Assembly (NCBI RefSeq): GCF_017355935.1
Contig: NZ_JAFIQT010000005.1
Span: 186,001 to 250,000, forward strand
Length of the DNA: 64,000 bases
Origin: Telluribacter humicola
Lineage (GTDB): Bacteria; Bacteroidota; Bacteroidia; Cytophagales; Spirosomataceae
Reading direction: 5' to 3'
A model generated the notes under the pieces. That model saw only the letters and a program-made list of their open reading frames with translations. It did no database searches and was not told the origin of the DNA. Shown piece by piece: positions 21,726-30,908 of this stretch (its first letter is position 1; every line of letters begins with the position of its first letter). The translations under genes were made by a program, and so were the position numbers.

Positions 21726-22194
21726 TGTGAACAAGTTAGAAGTTATGTTGGAAGACATTTCGTCCTAACTACGAGAATGGATTCTTTTTGGATTTGAGTA
21801 TTGAAAAAAATGTTTTAGAATTTTACCAGTGTTTTGACCAGGCGTATGTTAACGTATTCAAATACAGTTAAAAGAATTTCAGGCAGAGTAGACTGTAATT
21901 AGATAGTGATAGTGAAAGAACTTATACCAAGCCATTTGTATGCTATCAACAAAGTGGATGATACTTATATGTGTTATATGCTTAATAAAGCTATTTCCAC
22001 TACCAGATTTCACCCCAGTACTTTTGAGGCCCTAATGATATAAAGGGTAGCATTGATTTGATTTTGATAGGTTTCTCTTTGATTTATGGTAACCTGGCCC
22101 TGCTTAGGTACCCTACCTTTGTTCCATCAAAAAACACCGCTAATCAGCAGGTGTCATACCAGGAAACAATTTTAAAAATCAAAAAAGAAACACT
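21726..22194. other. Divergent intergenic region
   Basis: About 470 bases between the minus-strand DUF4394 gene and the plus-strand NTF2-like gene. TACCTTTG at 22114-22121 fits the Bacteroidota -7 box (TAnnTTTG) and lies 73 bases before the plus-strand start. A TTG at the ideal -33 spacing is missing, so the promoter call is weak. Nothing else was recognised. Confidence 0.4.
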
Positions 22195-22668
22195 ATGAAA
22201 ACATCAGAAAACATCAAAGCACTAGGACAACAAGCTTTTAATAATCACCTGGAATTTCTTTCTACGGGTCGTATTGAGGAGTGGGTGGATCTTTTTACAG
22301 AGGATGGAGTTCTTGAATTCCCGTATGCAACTAAGGGTACAGATTTTCTATCGAGTGTAAGTGGCAAAAAGGACCTATTTGATTACATGAAAAACTTCCC
22401 TGAACATTTTAAGGAAGAATTAGAGAATCTGCATTTCCATGCTACTGAAGAGCCGACTCTTGTAAATGCGGAGTTTACAAGAAATGGTTACGCTATCTCT
22501 ACAGGCAAGCCCTACCTGCAGAAATACATTTCCGTGGTGACAACTACACCTGAAGGAAAAATCTTAAAAAACGTGGACTTCTGGAACCCGCTTACTGCCT
22601 TCGAAGCGATGAATGCACCACTTGATAAATTTCTCGCGGCAACAGCCGAATATGAAGTTGGTGAATAA
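22195..22668 (+). CDS. NTF2-like / SnoaL-like family protein
   Basis: A 157-residue cytoplasmic protein of the cystatin-like NTF2 superfamily. The N-terminal helix (QQAFNNHLEFLSTGRIEEWVDLF) leads to TEDGVLEFPYAT, the typical helix-strand entry of SnoaL/PhzA-like members. It ends with the beta sheet VTTTPEGKILKNVDFWNP. Members of this fold are small-molecule isomerases, hydrolases or binding proteins; this sequence alone does not say which. The AraC-type gene starting about 120 bases downstream on the same strand may regulate it. Confidence 0.8.
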   Translation: MKTSENIKALGQQAFNNHLEFLSTGRIEEWVDLFTEDGVLEFPYATKGTDFLSSVSGKKDLFDYMKNFPEHFKEELENLHFHATEEPTLVNAEFTRNGYAISTGKPYLQKYISVVTTTPEGKILKNVDFWNPLTAFEAMNAPLDKFLAATAEYEVGE

Positions 22669-22791
22669 AGCCAGCATCTTTGGATGGTGCTGGCTTTTTA
22701 TGATTGCTTGTCTATTAGGAAACGCTACACATTTTCATTTAAATTTATGGCTTCTACTTTTACTAATCTGTGGGATTATCTTAGTTTCATA

Positions 22792-23691
22792 ATGACGAAG
22801 CTGCAAACACTGGAAGAATTTTATAGCGAAAGATCTTTACCAAAACCGGCTGACCTGGTACGGGGAAAAGGGCATTTGAATGTTTTCAGGATTGAAGAAC
22901 AGAATGCAGACCAGGCATTGCCCGTTGTATTTAACCGGAAAGATTATTTTAAGATATGTCTGACTAAAGGGAAAAGCAGAATTTATTATGCTGACAGAAG
23001 TTTCGAAATAAATGATTACACTCTACTTTTCGCTAATCCTCTAATATCCTATAATTGGGAGGCGCTTGAATCAGAACAAAAGGGATTCAGTTGTATCTTC
23101 TCAGAAAGTTTTTTTACTAATTATGGCCGGTTGAAAGAGTATCCTGTTTTCAAATCGGGAGGTTTCCCAGTTTATGAATTGAATTCAACCGAAGTCTGTA
23201 CCATTTCCTCCATTTTTAAGCAAATGATTGAGGAACTGGATACCGATTTTGAATTCAAAGATGATGTACTTAAGAACCTTGTCTTTCAGCTGATCCACAG
23301 TACCCTTAAAATGCGGCCGAGTGAGTCTATCATCCAGGAAAAGCAGAATGCCTCCTCCAGAATTGCTACTCTTTTTATTGAGCTATTAGAAAAGCAGTTT
23401 CTCATAGAGGGGAATGATGACCGGGTTCAGATACGGTCCCCATCCGACTTTGCTAATCAGCTGGCGGTTCACGTTAACCATTTGAACAAGTCGGTAAAGG
23501 ATGTGATGCAGAGTACTACTTCTGAACTGATCATGCAGCGTCTATTTAAAGAGGCTAAGATCTTACTCAAACATAGTCCCTGGAATGTTTCTGAAATCGC
23601 TTATACCCTTGGTTTTGAGAGTCCTACACACTTCAATACTTTCTTTAAAAAATACGCGAGTCTAACTCCCTCACAGTTTAGGGGTAATTGA
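22792..23691 (+). CDS. AraC-family transcriptional regulator
   Basis: A 299-residue regulator from the ATG at 22792 (MTKLQTLEEFYSERSLPKPADL); the upstream ATG at 22684 would add 36 residues that do not resemble the family. The N-terminal half is a cupin-like ligand-binding domain (about 25-170). The C-terminal 100 residues form the double helix-turn-helix: FANQLAVHVNHLNKSVKDV and VSEIAYTLGFESPTHFNTFFKKY. The PSQFR ending is typical. It lies next to an NTF2-like gene on the same strand and overlaps the end of a broken ketopantoate-reductase gene on the other strand by 21 bases. Confidence 0.9.
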   Translation: MTKLQTLEEFYSERSLPKPADLVRGKGHLNVFRIEEQNADQALPVVFNRKDYFKICLTKGKSRIYYADRSFEINDYTLLFANPLISYNWEALESEQKGFSCIFSESFFTNYGRLKEYPVFKSGGFPVYELNSTEVCTISSIFKQMIEELDTDFEFKDDVLKNLVFQLIHSTLKMRPSESIIQEKQNASSRIATLFIELLEKQFLIEGNDDRVQIRSPSDFANQLAVHVNHLNKSVKDVMQSTTSELIMQRLFKEAKILLKHSPWNVSEIAYTLGFESPTHFNTFFKKYASLTPSQFRGN

Positions 23692-23988
23692 GACATTTAT
23701 GCTTTTATATGGTCTAGGCATGCGTAGGTGTGAACAGGGTTTAGTAGTTATAAATACCGCATCAAGCTTTCCGATGTGTTTGGCATCATCACTGACAAGT
23801 ACAGGGTGAGCTACAATTTCTTTTTCAGCTGCTTTCAGAATCAGTCCTCTGCTACTAATGCTCTTTAATGTCTCGCCTCTGCAGATAAAGACAATCTCCA
23901 CTCCATCTGTTTGGCTGTAGTAATTAACCAACGGGGCACCAATAAAGCCTCCTATTCCACCTATACCGATGATACCTATTCTTTTCAT
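23671..23988 (-). pseudogene. Truncated ketopantoate reductase-like gene (ApbA/PanE N-terminus)
   Basis: The frame encodes a Rossmann N-terminus: MKRIGIIGIGGIGGFIGAPL holds the GxGGxG dinucleotide motif, followed by GVEIVFICRGETLKSISSRGL, the usual second strand and NADP loop, and LDAVFITTKP. Family proteins are about 300 residues; this frame ends after 105. The last 20 residues (CSHLRMPRPYKSINVS) fit no family pattern, and no remainder is visible further downstream. The 3' end overlaps the AraC gene tail on the opposite strand, as if a deletion fused unrelated DNA here. Confidence 0.72.
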
Positions 23989-24317
23989 TGTGGTTATAGT
24001 TAATCTAAAAGACAGATATTTTTATCTTCTATCAGGTACAAGGATTTGGTAGTCAGATCCAGCTTGGTACTGGAGCCAATATTAGTGATTTTTTTCAGAG
24101 TTAATGCAGCATAGCTTTGCTGAAAGATATAGGTTAGTACTACCGAATACCCATCTATAGTCCCATTGAGGCAGAACTAAACAGGTACTCTCACATTGTC
24201 AATACTCTTGTTCGCTACTGTTTTGGTCAGCTAGTAAGTACCAGATAAAAGTCTAACATCCCGGTATTGATTAATACTCTATTGCAATATGCCTCTGTCA
24301 AAACAATGCCTATTTAT
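23989..24317. other. Intergenic region with an unexplained minus-strand open frame
   Basis: A minus-strand frame with no start codon is open for about 59 codons (24000-24178). It reads through SYAALTLKKITNIGSSTKLD and ends DKNICLLD-stop just before the truncated reductase. It could be the tail of another broken gene or chance. No promoter or terminator of note was seen. Confidence 0.3.
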
Positions 24318-24848
24318 TCAGGGTGCACCAGCCTTTTCAGGATGAAGCTCCCTAAGAAACAACATCAATTCAGGACCTTCTGGATGTAAAGTGAGGTAGC
24401 TGTTAAATTTCAGCCCTAGCTTTTGCAGTAGTTTGGCAGAAGCTGGATTTTCGGAAGTTGTTATCCCGCAAATAGCGGGTAATCGTAATGAATTCATTGC
24501 AAAACCCATCACCGCACTAGCTGCTTCATATGCGTAGCCTTGACCTTCATATGTAGGTAATAATGCAAATCCGATGTCTGGAGTTTCCAATTCTGGCCTT
24601 TTGATAAGTCCGCACATCCCTATTGGCTGGCTTGACAGAAGGCTTACCTTATATAATCCAAAGCCGAACTGCTCATAGCTCCTGATTGGTCCGGTACTTA
24701 GGTAGTTTTGTGCATCCTTTAGATTTTTGACTCCTCTGTCACCAATGTATTGAAGCCAGGAAGCTGTATTGAGCAACTCCAGGATGAAAAGTCCGTCATC
24801 CATTGTGAATGGAGAAATGACTATCCTTTCAGTAGTATGTTGAAACAT
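24318..24848 (-). CDS. GNAT-family N-acetyltransferase (RimJ/RimL type)
   Basis: A 176-residue acetyltransferase. TERIVISPFTMDDGLFILELL is the typical RimJ/RimL N-terminus. PDIGFALLPTYEGQGYAYEA, about residues 90-109, is the core strand plus the acetyl-CoA pyrophosphate loop (EGQGYAYEA). ICGITTSENPASAKLLQKLG, about residues 130-149, is the C-terminal motif. Likely substrates are N-terminal amino groups of proteins or small amines; the sequence does not tell. It is a single gene with AT-rich flanks. Confidence 0.88.
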   Translation of the reverse strand: MFQHTTERIVISPFTMDDGLFILELLNTASWLQYIGDRGVKNLKDAQNYLSTGPIRSYEQFGFGLYKVSLLSSQPIGMCGLIKRPELETPDIGFALLPTYEGQGYAYEAASAVMGFAMNSLRLPAICGITTSENPASAKLLQKLGLKFNSYLTLHPEGPELMLFLRELHPEKAGAP

Positions 24849-25327
24849 GGATATTCGTATTAATTACTTTTATTAACACTAGACATTAACCATTCTGCCC
24901 ATACCCTAGCCTATAGCTACTTTCTGATAATCAGTGATTGATCATACAAAAACGATAACAAAGATCACGGATTTAAATAAATTATTACTTCTGATAATTA
25001 AGACTTATCGGAAGTATATAATCCTTATGAATTTACAGCCTAGTAAGTAGGTGATAACATTTTCATCTTGAACGGGTAAAGGTAAGCTTAGTACCGAAAC
25101 AGGTCGGGAGATAGATCGCAGCATCTTATATACAAAAGCTTGAACCAGGTGCACTTCATGTGAGAATATATGAACTATCCAGTTATCCAAGTTATGTTAA
25201 CATGTTGAGATGCGGACTCTATAAACAGGTATATATATTATCATTTCTTACCTTGTATTAGCACCACCTGGAATCCTGCTTTATGGGTGGTACAATAAAT
25301 TAAAAACTTATCCTTTCAAATACTCCC
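24849..25327. other. Divergent intergenic region with an imperfect dyad
   Basis: ACTTCTGATAA (24987-24997) faces TTATCGGAAGT (25005-25015) with one G-T pair and a 7-base spacer. It could be an operator for the flanking divergent genes. No promoter boxes were recognised. A minus-strand frame at 25005-25190 has no supporting feature. Confidence 0.35.
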
Positions 25328-25648
25328 ATGGCAGAATACCAATCCCCCAAAGACCGCAAGTATACCGAGACACTTATTAATTCAGCCCCAAAAGAGGCAG
25401 CTGCATTTATGAATCTCAAACATACAGCCGAACGAAATGACGGTGCCATACCTGCCAAGTACCGTGAACTGATCTCGGTTGCTGTTGCCTTGACCACTCA
25501 ATGTGCCTATTGTATAGAGTCCCACATCAACAATGCTGTAGAAGCCGGGGCAACTCGCGAAGAGATTGCAGAAACTGTATTCATATCCGCAGCGCTTCGT
25601 GCGGGTGGTGCAGTTGGAAATGGTCTACTTGCAATGCGTCTTTTTTAA
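25328..25648 (+). CDS. AhpD-like / carboxymuconolactone decarboxylase-family protein
   Basis: A 106-residue all-helical protein of the CMD/AhpD family. CAYCIESHINNAV holds the CxxC redox pair with the following Glu and His that form the proton relay in AhpD-type peroxidase partners. KYRELISVAVALTTQ and REEIAETVFISAALRAGG are the flanking helices. With the CxxC intact it is likely a thiol-disulfide or peroxidase-related enzyme and not a decarboxylase. It stands alone; no peroxiredoxin gene is adjacent. Confidence 0.87.
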   Translation: MAEYQSPKDRKYTETLINSAPKEAAAFMNLKHTAERNDGAIPAKYRELISVAVALTTQCAYCIESHINNAVEAGATREEIAETVFISAALRAGGAVGNGLLAMRLF

Positions 25649-25897
25649 GGAAGCTAATAAAGCTAACTAGTGACTATATAAATATCTATATGTTTGTTAA
25701 CTTTTACAAGTTACTAATTAGAGTATATCAAATGTATATGATAATAGCCTAATTGAGATAAAGAAAGATATTTTATATGTTATATAAACGCGATAAGAAC
25801 GTTATAATATTATAATTTATATAATCAACGCCATCTAGATATATTTACAATGCATGTACAAAAAAGCTTCATTAAACTGTTTAATAATGAAAAATAA
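25649..25897. other. Very AT-rich intergenic region
   Basis: Together with the hairpin at 25898-25927 this fills about 300 bases between convergent genes. It is strongly AT-rich (long runs of ata/tat around 25720-25850). Nothing coding was recognised. Confidence 0.4.
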
Positions 25898-25927
25898 AGG
25901 ATGGAAGATTTTTAATATCCCCATCCT
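25898..25927 (-). terminator. Likely terminator of the outer-membrane receptor gene
   Basis: AGGATGG (25898-25904) and CCATCCT (25921-25927) form a 7-bp stem. On the minus strand the stem is followed by a T-rich stretch. It lies 28 bases past the receptor stop. Confidence 0.5.
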
Positions 25928-25954
25928 CTCACTAATCAGTAAACTTTCATGTTA

Positions 25955-28432
25955 CTAACTTGCTCTACGTTTTTCTTCCTCTGCCCCACCCTGATTTCGA
26001 CGAGAAGGCGGCACCGTTTCCCGGCCGAACCGGTAAATAAATGATACTGTACCCACACGTGAATCCTGGCGCTGATTGAATCGCTCTACATAGTTGCTAT
26101 ACGTTGAGGTAGCTCTAACCCGGTTTGTATAGAATATATCCGTAAAGTTTATCCGTAACGTACCCTTTTTACCTAACATATTCTTCTGGAATCCACCCGT
26201 TAACTGTCCAAGTGGTCTCACACGCAGGAAGCCGTACAACTCTCTTGATTGATAGGTTGCGTTCAAGTCAGCAGACCAGCCCTTGCCAAGAGTAAAGGTA
26301 CTGTTGCTACTCAGTGAGAAAGCAGGAAGTCCCGCGTTCAGACTCGTACCTGCCAGATCCCCAATAAATACATTATAGTAACCGACCACATTGTTGTACA
26401 TCCGCCACCACTTGGCAGGCTCAACGGGAGCTGTTAGTGTAATGCCATAGTAATCCTGACGGGTCAGGTTGCGGAATGTTGATACCACCAGCCGGTCACC
26501 GTCGGGAGCAGGCTGTACTACACTAATCATGGGCTTACTGGTAACATTATAGCTGAATGAAGCGGTATATTTTTGTCTGAAAGTATAGGCCGCTTCCATA
26601 TTGTAACTCAACTGAGGTAGTAACGAAGGATTACCTGCTCCGTAGGTTGTAGCATCTATATAAGACCGAAAAGGATTGAGCTGATTGTACGAAGGGCGGT
26701 CGATCCGGCGGCTCATCGACATGCTTAGCTCGTGCTTATCCGTGAGACTATGCTTAAAAGAAGCGCTTGGGAAAAACTGGAAGTAGTGACGATCAAATCC
26801 TTCCTCCCCTATTGCCTGTAACCCGGTAGTATTTGTTTGCTCCCCGCGCAATCCCAGTTGCAGGGTCGTTTTTTTGAACTTCCGGTTAAGGTTGATGTAC
26901 CCAGCTATGATGTTCTCGTCGTAGATAAAGTGATTGGTTTTGCCCGAATCAATCAGGGTACGACCTTCTACTATATTGGTGAATAAAACATCATTATCCG
27001 AATGTACCCAACTTAATTTTGCCCCAGCTTCCAATCGGGTTTGTTTTGGTAGTGACTTTGTGTAGTCTGCCTTGAATGACTTTATCGTAAGCAGTCCCGT
27101 CTGATCGCCCTGAAGTACCAGTGGTGAAGCCGGACCACCCAGGCTAAACCGGGTTGTCAGGTTCTGCAATCGCTTACTGCTGTAGCGGGCATAATCTAGA
27201 TCTGAGGTTAGTTCTCCCCCTTTACCCACAGTCTGCTTGAGATTCATATTCACCGCCATGTTAGGTGAAGTGAAGGCGCGTACATTATCAGATGAATAAA
27301 TTGCTTCGGGACTTCCCTGAGCATTGAATGTCCGGGTGTCATTCGTTCCATTCACATCTATATCATTAGCCAGTCCACTTACAGTTAGCCCCAATAGGGT
27401 AGATTTGGTAATAGTATAGTCAATTCCTCCTCTGAATGTATGGGATTGCATGGGCATTTCCTGGTAGTTGTACTGCTTACTGCTACCCACCAGACTGCTG
27501 TTAATGTAGAAGTCCCGATGCAGGTCCAGTATTGAGAATCCGGATCGGTTGGTATAGTTGTAGCTTCCGAACAGGTTGATTTTTTTCTGGCGGTTGTTCA
27601 AAGTAACTCCAGATGTAAACCGTCCGAACTGCCCCCGTCCGTAGCTGAGGTTAACACTACCATTAGTACCCAGGCGCGTATCTTTTTTTGTTTTGATAGA
27701 AATAATACCAGCACTTCCGGCCGCTTCATACTTGGCTGGTGGGTTCGTAATTAGCTCAATCTTTTCGAGCTGCTCTGCCGGCATTGAGCGCAGCATATTC
27801 CCCAGTTCGGTTCCGGTCATAGGTATTAGCTTACCATCTAACAGTACTAATACGCCCTGTCTACCACGCATGCTGATGTTGTCGTTCTGGTCAATGGTAA
27901 TACCGGGTGAGCGAGCCAGTACTTCCAGAGAAGTTGCGCCAGCTGCCAGTGGACTTCCTTCGATATTGACAATAATACGATCCGACTCCCGCTCAAATAG
28001 TTGTTTTCGTGTTTGTACGGTTACTTCTTTCAGATTAGTACTCACCGAGGATACCAATGAAATAACGGGTAGCGTAACTACACCCGCAATACCTGATTCC
28101 TGTGCGGTACTTGCAGGAACTACTACAGGAGCAGAAGTATACCGCTCGTACCCTACCATAGAAACCTGCACAAAGTAGTTACCCTGTGGTACAGCTGCTA
28201 TTCTGAAGTCTCCCTGTTGCCCGGTGTACTCACTCTTTACTACTAACGAATCAACGGCACGGTGTAAGGTTACCGTTGCAAACTCAACAGGAGCACCATT
28301 AGCGTCATTGACTCTCCCCGTTATATATTGTACGGGCTGGCTCAGCACTTTCAACTGGCTTGCCAATAGCATTGTCAAGGCCAGTATCCATCGGTAGCAA
28401 AATAGTTGATTGGTTAGGTAGTTGTTCTTCAT
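25955..28432 (-). CDS. TonB-dependent-receptor-like outer-membrane beta-barrel protein
   Basis: An 825-residue outer-membrane protein. The start at 28432 gives a signal peptide (MKNNYLTNQLFCYRWILALT..SQP); the ATG at 28492 adds 20 unneeded residues. Domains are a CarboxypepD-regulatory-like module (about 30-110, ITGRVNDANGAPVEFATVTL), a plug (about 140-250, LEVLARSPGITIDQNDNISM, VLVLLDGKLI) and a 22-strand-type barrel of the outer-membrane beta-barrel family 3 kind. It lacks the C-terminal Phe of classical barrels and ends in a charged tail (GGAEEEKRRAS). The cargo is unknown. Its first 128 bases overlap the end of the MarR gene, so the pair is probably one transcription unit and the MarR protein may control it. 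Confidence 0.87.
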   Translation of the reverse strand: MKNNYLTNQLFCYRWILALTMLLASQLKVLSQPVQYITGRVNDANGAPVEFATVTLHRAVDSLVVKSEYTGQQGDFRIAAVPQGNYFVQVSMVGYERYTSAPVVVPASTAQESGIAGVVTLPVISLVSSVSTNLKEVTVQTRKQLFERESDRIIVNIEGSPLAAGATSLEVLARSPGITIDQNDNISMRGRQGVLVLLDGKLIPMTGTELGNMLRSMPAEQLEKIELITNPPAKYEAAGSAGIISIKTKKDTRLGTNGSVNLSYGRGQFGRFTSGVTLNNRQKKINLFGSYNYTNRSGFSILDLHRDFYINSSLVGSSKQYNYQEMPMQSHTFRGGIDYTITKSTLLGLTVSGLANDIDVNGTNDTRTFNAQGSPEAIYSSDNVRAFTSPNMAVNMNLKQTVGKGGELTSDLDYARYSSKRLQNLTTRFSLGGPASPLVLQGDQTGLLTIKSFKADYTKSLPKQTRLEAGAKLSWVHSDNDVLFTNIVEGRTLIDSGKTNHFIYDENIIAGYINLNRKFKKTTLQLGLRGEQTNTTGLQAIGEEGFDRHYFQFFPSASFKHSLTDKHELSMSMSRRIDRPSYNQLNPFRSYIDATTYGAGNPSLLPQLSYNMEAAYTFRQKYTASFSYNVTSKPMISVVQPAPDGDRLVVSTFRNLTRQDYYGITLTAPVEPAKWWRMYNNVVGYYNVFIGDLAGTSLNAGLPAFSLSSNSTFTLGKGWSADLNATYQSRELYGFLRVRPLGQLTGGFQKNMLGKKGTLRINFTDIFYTNRVRATSTYSNYVERFNQRQDSRVGTVSFIYRFGRETVPPSRRNQGGAEEEKRRAS

Positions 28433-28865
28433 GGCATATTTGATTTGTACAATTATTAAAAATTTTTTCAAGCAGGTACTGAAGTTGCGCAATTTCTTCC
28501 TCTGTAATTCCTCGTAGCGCGACGGCCCGATTATCCTTTATAGTTGGCATCATATCTTCAAGCGTTCTTTTCCCTTCAGCAGTTACGATCATCCGGCTTC
28601 TTCTACGATCAAAGGGATGCTTTTCAATAGCTATCAGGGCTCTTTGTATCAAAAGGTTGATAATACGGGCTATGGATGCCTGATCTTTGAAGGTGCGCTC
28701 CGCTATTTCTATTTGCGTAGAGTCAGGTTTTTCCTGAATTACATTCAGTACCAGCCACTGGTCTATCGTGATAGCAAATCCAGCCCGATCAATGTTAGCC
28801 TGCGCAAACTGCCGATACCGCTTTATCGCTTTGTCAATGCTGTAAAAGAGAATTCTTGATAACAT
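28305..28865 (-). CDS. MarR-family transcriptional regulator with extended tail
   Basis: A 186-residue winged-helix regulator. The core (about 1-145) shows the MarR layout: helical dimer start (SIDKAIKRYRQFAQANIDRA), the recognition region IEIAERTFKDQASIARIINLL, and the wing RRRSRMIVTAEGKRTLEDMM. Family members usually end near residue 150. Here about 40 extra residues (from CHEEQLPNQ) are read from DNA that also encodes the receptor's signal peptide in another frame. The tail may be a by-product of the overlap. The adjacent receptor is the obvious candidate target. Confidence 0.87.
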   Translation of the reverse strand: MLSRILFYSIDKAIKRYRQFAQANIDRAGFAITIDQWLVLNVIQEKPDSTQIEIAERTFKDQASIARIINLLIQRALIAIEKHPFDRRRSRMIVTAEGKRTLEDMMPTIKDNRAVALRGITEEEIAQLQYLLEKIFNNCTNQICHEEQLPNQSTILLPMDTGLDNAIGKPVESAEPARTIYNGESQ

Positions 28866-29019
28866 ATAATTGGGAGTCTAGGAACAATTCAAAAGTATAT
28901 GATATATCATAGACCTTATAATCGTTTTTGATGAATGGCACCAGTACCGTACAAATGGTAGACTGAATTCAGGCAGGATTAGAAAAGACGATAGATAGAT
29001 CATTAAGCATATCATAAAG

Positions 29020-29053
29020 AAAAGCCTCAAATCATGTATGGTTTGAGGCTTTT
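29020..29053. terminator. Intrinsic terminator after the SPW-repeat gene
   Basis: AAAAGCCTCAAA (29020-29031) and TTTGAGGCTTTT (29042-29053) form a perfect 12-bp stem with a 10-base loop, 36 bases beyond the SPW gene stop on the minus strand. Confidence 0.8.
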
Positions 29054-29088
29054 AGCAAATCAACTTATCATTAATTACAAGTACGCTA

Positions 29089-29469
29089 TTAATGATTGTG
29101 ACTATGGGTCATACCGTGGCTGTGGTAAGGTGTTCGCTCAGTCATCAGACCAGCACCGATTTCCATAATACCAATGATCAGGTGTGGCAAATACACATAA
29201 TCAGCAAAACCAAACAACCAGGGTGACGCGGCCAGGAATATACCCATCAACACGTCCATAGTTAAGTGAGTTGACATACTGATATTCTTCATTACTCCCG
29301 CTTCATAATCAGTCATTATTGATAATACTAATAAAGCGGCACCTGATATAATCGCTACCCACTGTGCTTCATCTCCAAAGTTGAATCCAAATAACCAAGG
29401 CGAAGCGATCAGCAGTATACCAGTCAGGTAGTCCAGTGCCCCGTGGGCCTTTGTGCTTATAAATCGCAT
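29089..29469 (-). CDS. SPW-repeat membrane protein with His-rich tail
   Basis: A 126-residue membrane protein with four hydrophobic helices and two copies of the SPW unit (ASPWLFGF at about residues 22-29 and 82-89). It ends in YHSHGMTHSHNH, a histidine-rich tail that could bind metal. SPW proteins are small membrane proteins of unknown function, common near stress genes in soil and plant-associated bacteria. It lies upstream of the ion channel gene's 3' end on the same strand, 131 bases apart, and has its own terminator. Confidence 0.87.
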   Translation of the reverse strand: MRFISTKAHGALDYLTGILLIASPWLFGFNFGDEAQWVAIISGAALLVLSIMTDYEAGVMKNISMSTHLTMDVLMGIFLAASPWLFGFADYVYLPHLIIGIMEIGAGLMTERTPYHSHGMTHSHNH

Positions 29470-29600
29470 AGCTCTTCTACTTTAAGGTTCTAAATGTATT
29501 TATATAAAACTCAATTACTAATACATCTTAAATTACTGTGCCAGACCATTTAGCAGCTATAAACTAAAAGCAAATTTGAATAAGAATAACCTCTTTCATC

Positions 29601-30638
29601 TTATACTGAGGGGTAATTACTTTTTGATTTAACTTCTGTTTGTTTACCTAACTCGCTCCATTTCCATCCATCTTCTTCTACAAGCCGGTATAAAGCCTTC
29701 CGTTGATTATTATCATTTTCACTGATACGAGTAATTTTTATATCCCCACTATTGAGTAAATCACTATCTAATAGCTCTGCATCTATCAATGGATGAATAA
29801 AAGCTCCATCTAAGGTAGTCCTGGAGCCATCTTTCGATAATTCTACATAATTTTCATAAGCCGTAAGAATAGGTGCCAGGTCATTCATGTCAGGCTTTAC
29901 ATCTTCCCGTACAAAGTACTTCAGTATAATAATAGCTTCGAAAAGGGTGGCTAGTCGTAAAGTAACAGCATGCCTTGGCAAAGAAGAATGAAAATAGTGA
30001 ATGACAGGATAGGCTCTATGGTTCTGTTCATGATCTATAAGAAGCGGGGCCACAGTTGCACAATGGTCAATCAAGCGATTAAAGTTTTGCCCATCCCAAC
30101 TATTCAGAATAATCTGGGCGGGTGTATACCCCATGCTTCTGATATATATACTTAACTTATTCTTATTCAGTACTGCGGAAAGGACAGGTACCAGATACGT
30201 GATCGATAAAGTAATCATGATAATGCCGATAAATGAGTAAAATGAAGCTACCATCCGCCACCTGATCGTACCAGGCTGGAACTCTCCATTGCCAAGTGAA
30301 CTGATGGTATAGCCAGCATAGTATACTTTATCCCAGAATGATACCGAAAGCTGTGTAGTACTATTTACAATACTATCATTATCAGAAAGGAGTATAAGTA
30401 CAAAGCTTGACCATAAACCCAGTACCCAGAATAACTGCATCGATAGCAGAAGTACATAGCCAACATGATCCAAAAACCTTGATCGACCATTGTTTCCCGA
30501 TATATATAGTGCGGCTAACCATCCTCCCCGCATCATCCATTTGGTAAGCCAGCCGCCCCCCTGTAAGGAGAGGGTGGTAGTGATAACATCGGATAAAATA
30601 ATCAACAACAGTATGATTCCGGTAATAGCAACTAGCAT
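29601..30638 (-). CDS. Ion-channel-like membrane protein with an atypical pore filter
   Basis: A 345-residue membrane protein with an N-terminal helix (about 2-20), further helices (about 60-90), and a pore module (about 105-160): FWDKVYYAGYTISSLGNGEF then a last transmembrane helix. This is the 2-TM potassium-channel layout, but the filter reads SSLGNGEF in place of TVGYGD. The rest (about 165-345) is a cytoplasmic helical region with no TrkA/RCK motif. The ligand or trigger is not apparent. The filter change could alter ion choice. It is a single gene on the minus strand before the divergent catalase. Confidence 0.78.
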   Translation of the reverse strand: MLVAITGIILLLIILSDVITTTLSLQGGGWLTKWMMRGGWLAALYISGNNGRSRFLDHVGYVLLLSMQLFWVLGLWSSFVLILLSDNDSIVNSTTQLSVSFWDKVYYAGYTISSLGNGEFQPGTIRWRMVASFYSFIGIIMITLSITYLVPVLSAVLNKNKLSIYIRSMGYTPAQIILNSWDGQNFNRLIDHCATVAPLLIDHEQNHRAYPVIHYFHSSLPRHAVTLRLATLFEAIIILKYFVREDVKPDMNDLAPILTAYENYVELSKDGSRTTLDGAFIHPLIDAELLDSDLLNSGDIKITRISENDNNQRKALYRLVEEDGWKWSELGKQTEVKSKSNYPSV

Positions 30639-30908
30639 CAGTCAGCGATTTTGATTTTTACTTATTATTAACCCTGTCTAAACTTGATTGTTATCCCGAT
30701 TGACTTGAGTAAAAGCCAGATAATCATCCACATGATTTGCTACGCAGCCTTTTTGGTGGAGTATTATACCTACTCAACCTGACCTCTTCAACATACTTAA
30801 TCTCATAATGAATAAAATATACACGACTCCAAACACTTTGTCACCTGCAGGGTTGAGTACTTGTATTAAACTAGTGAAAAACAGTACTTAACTAGAAACT
30901 ACAGGTGT

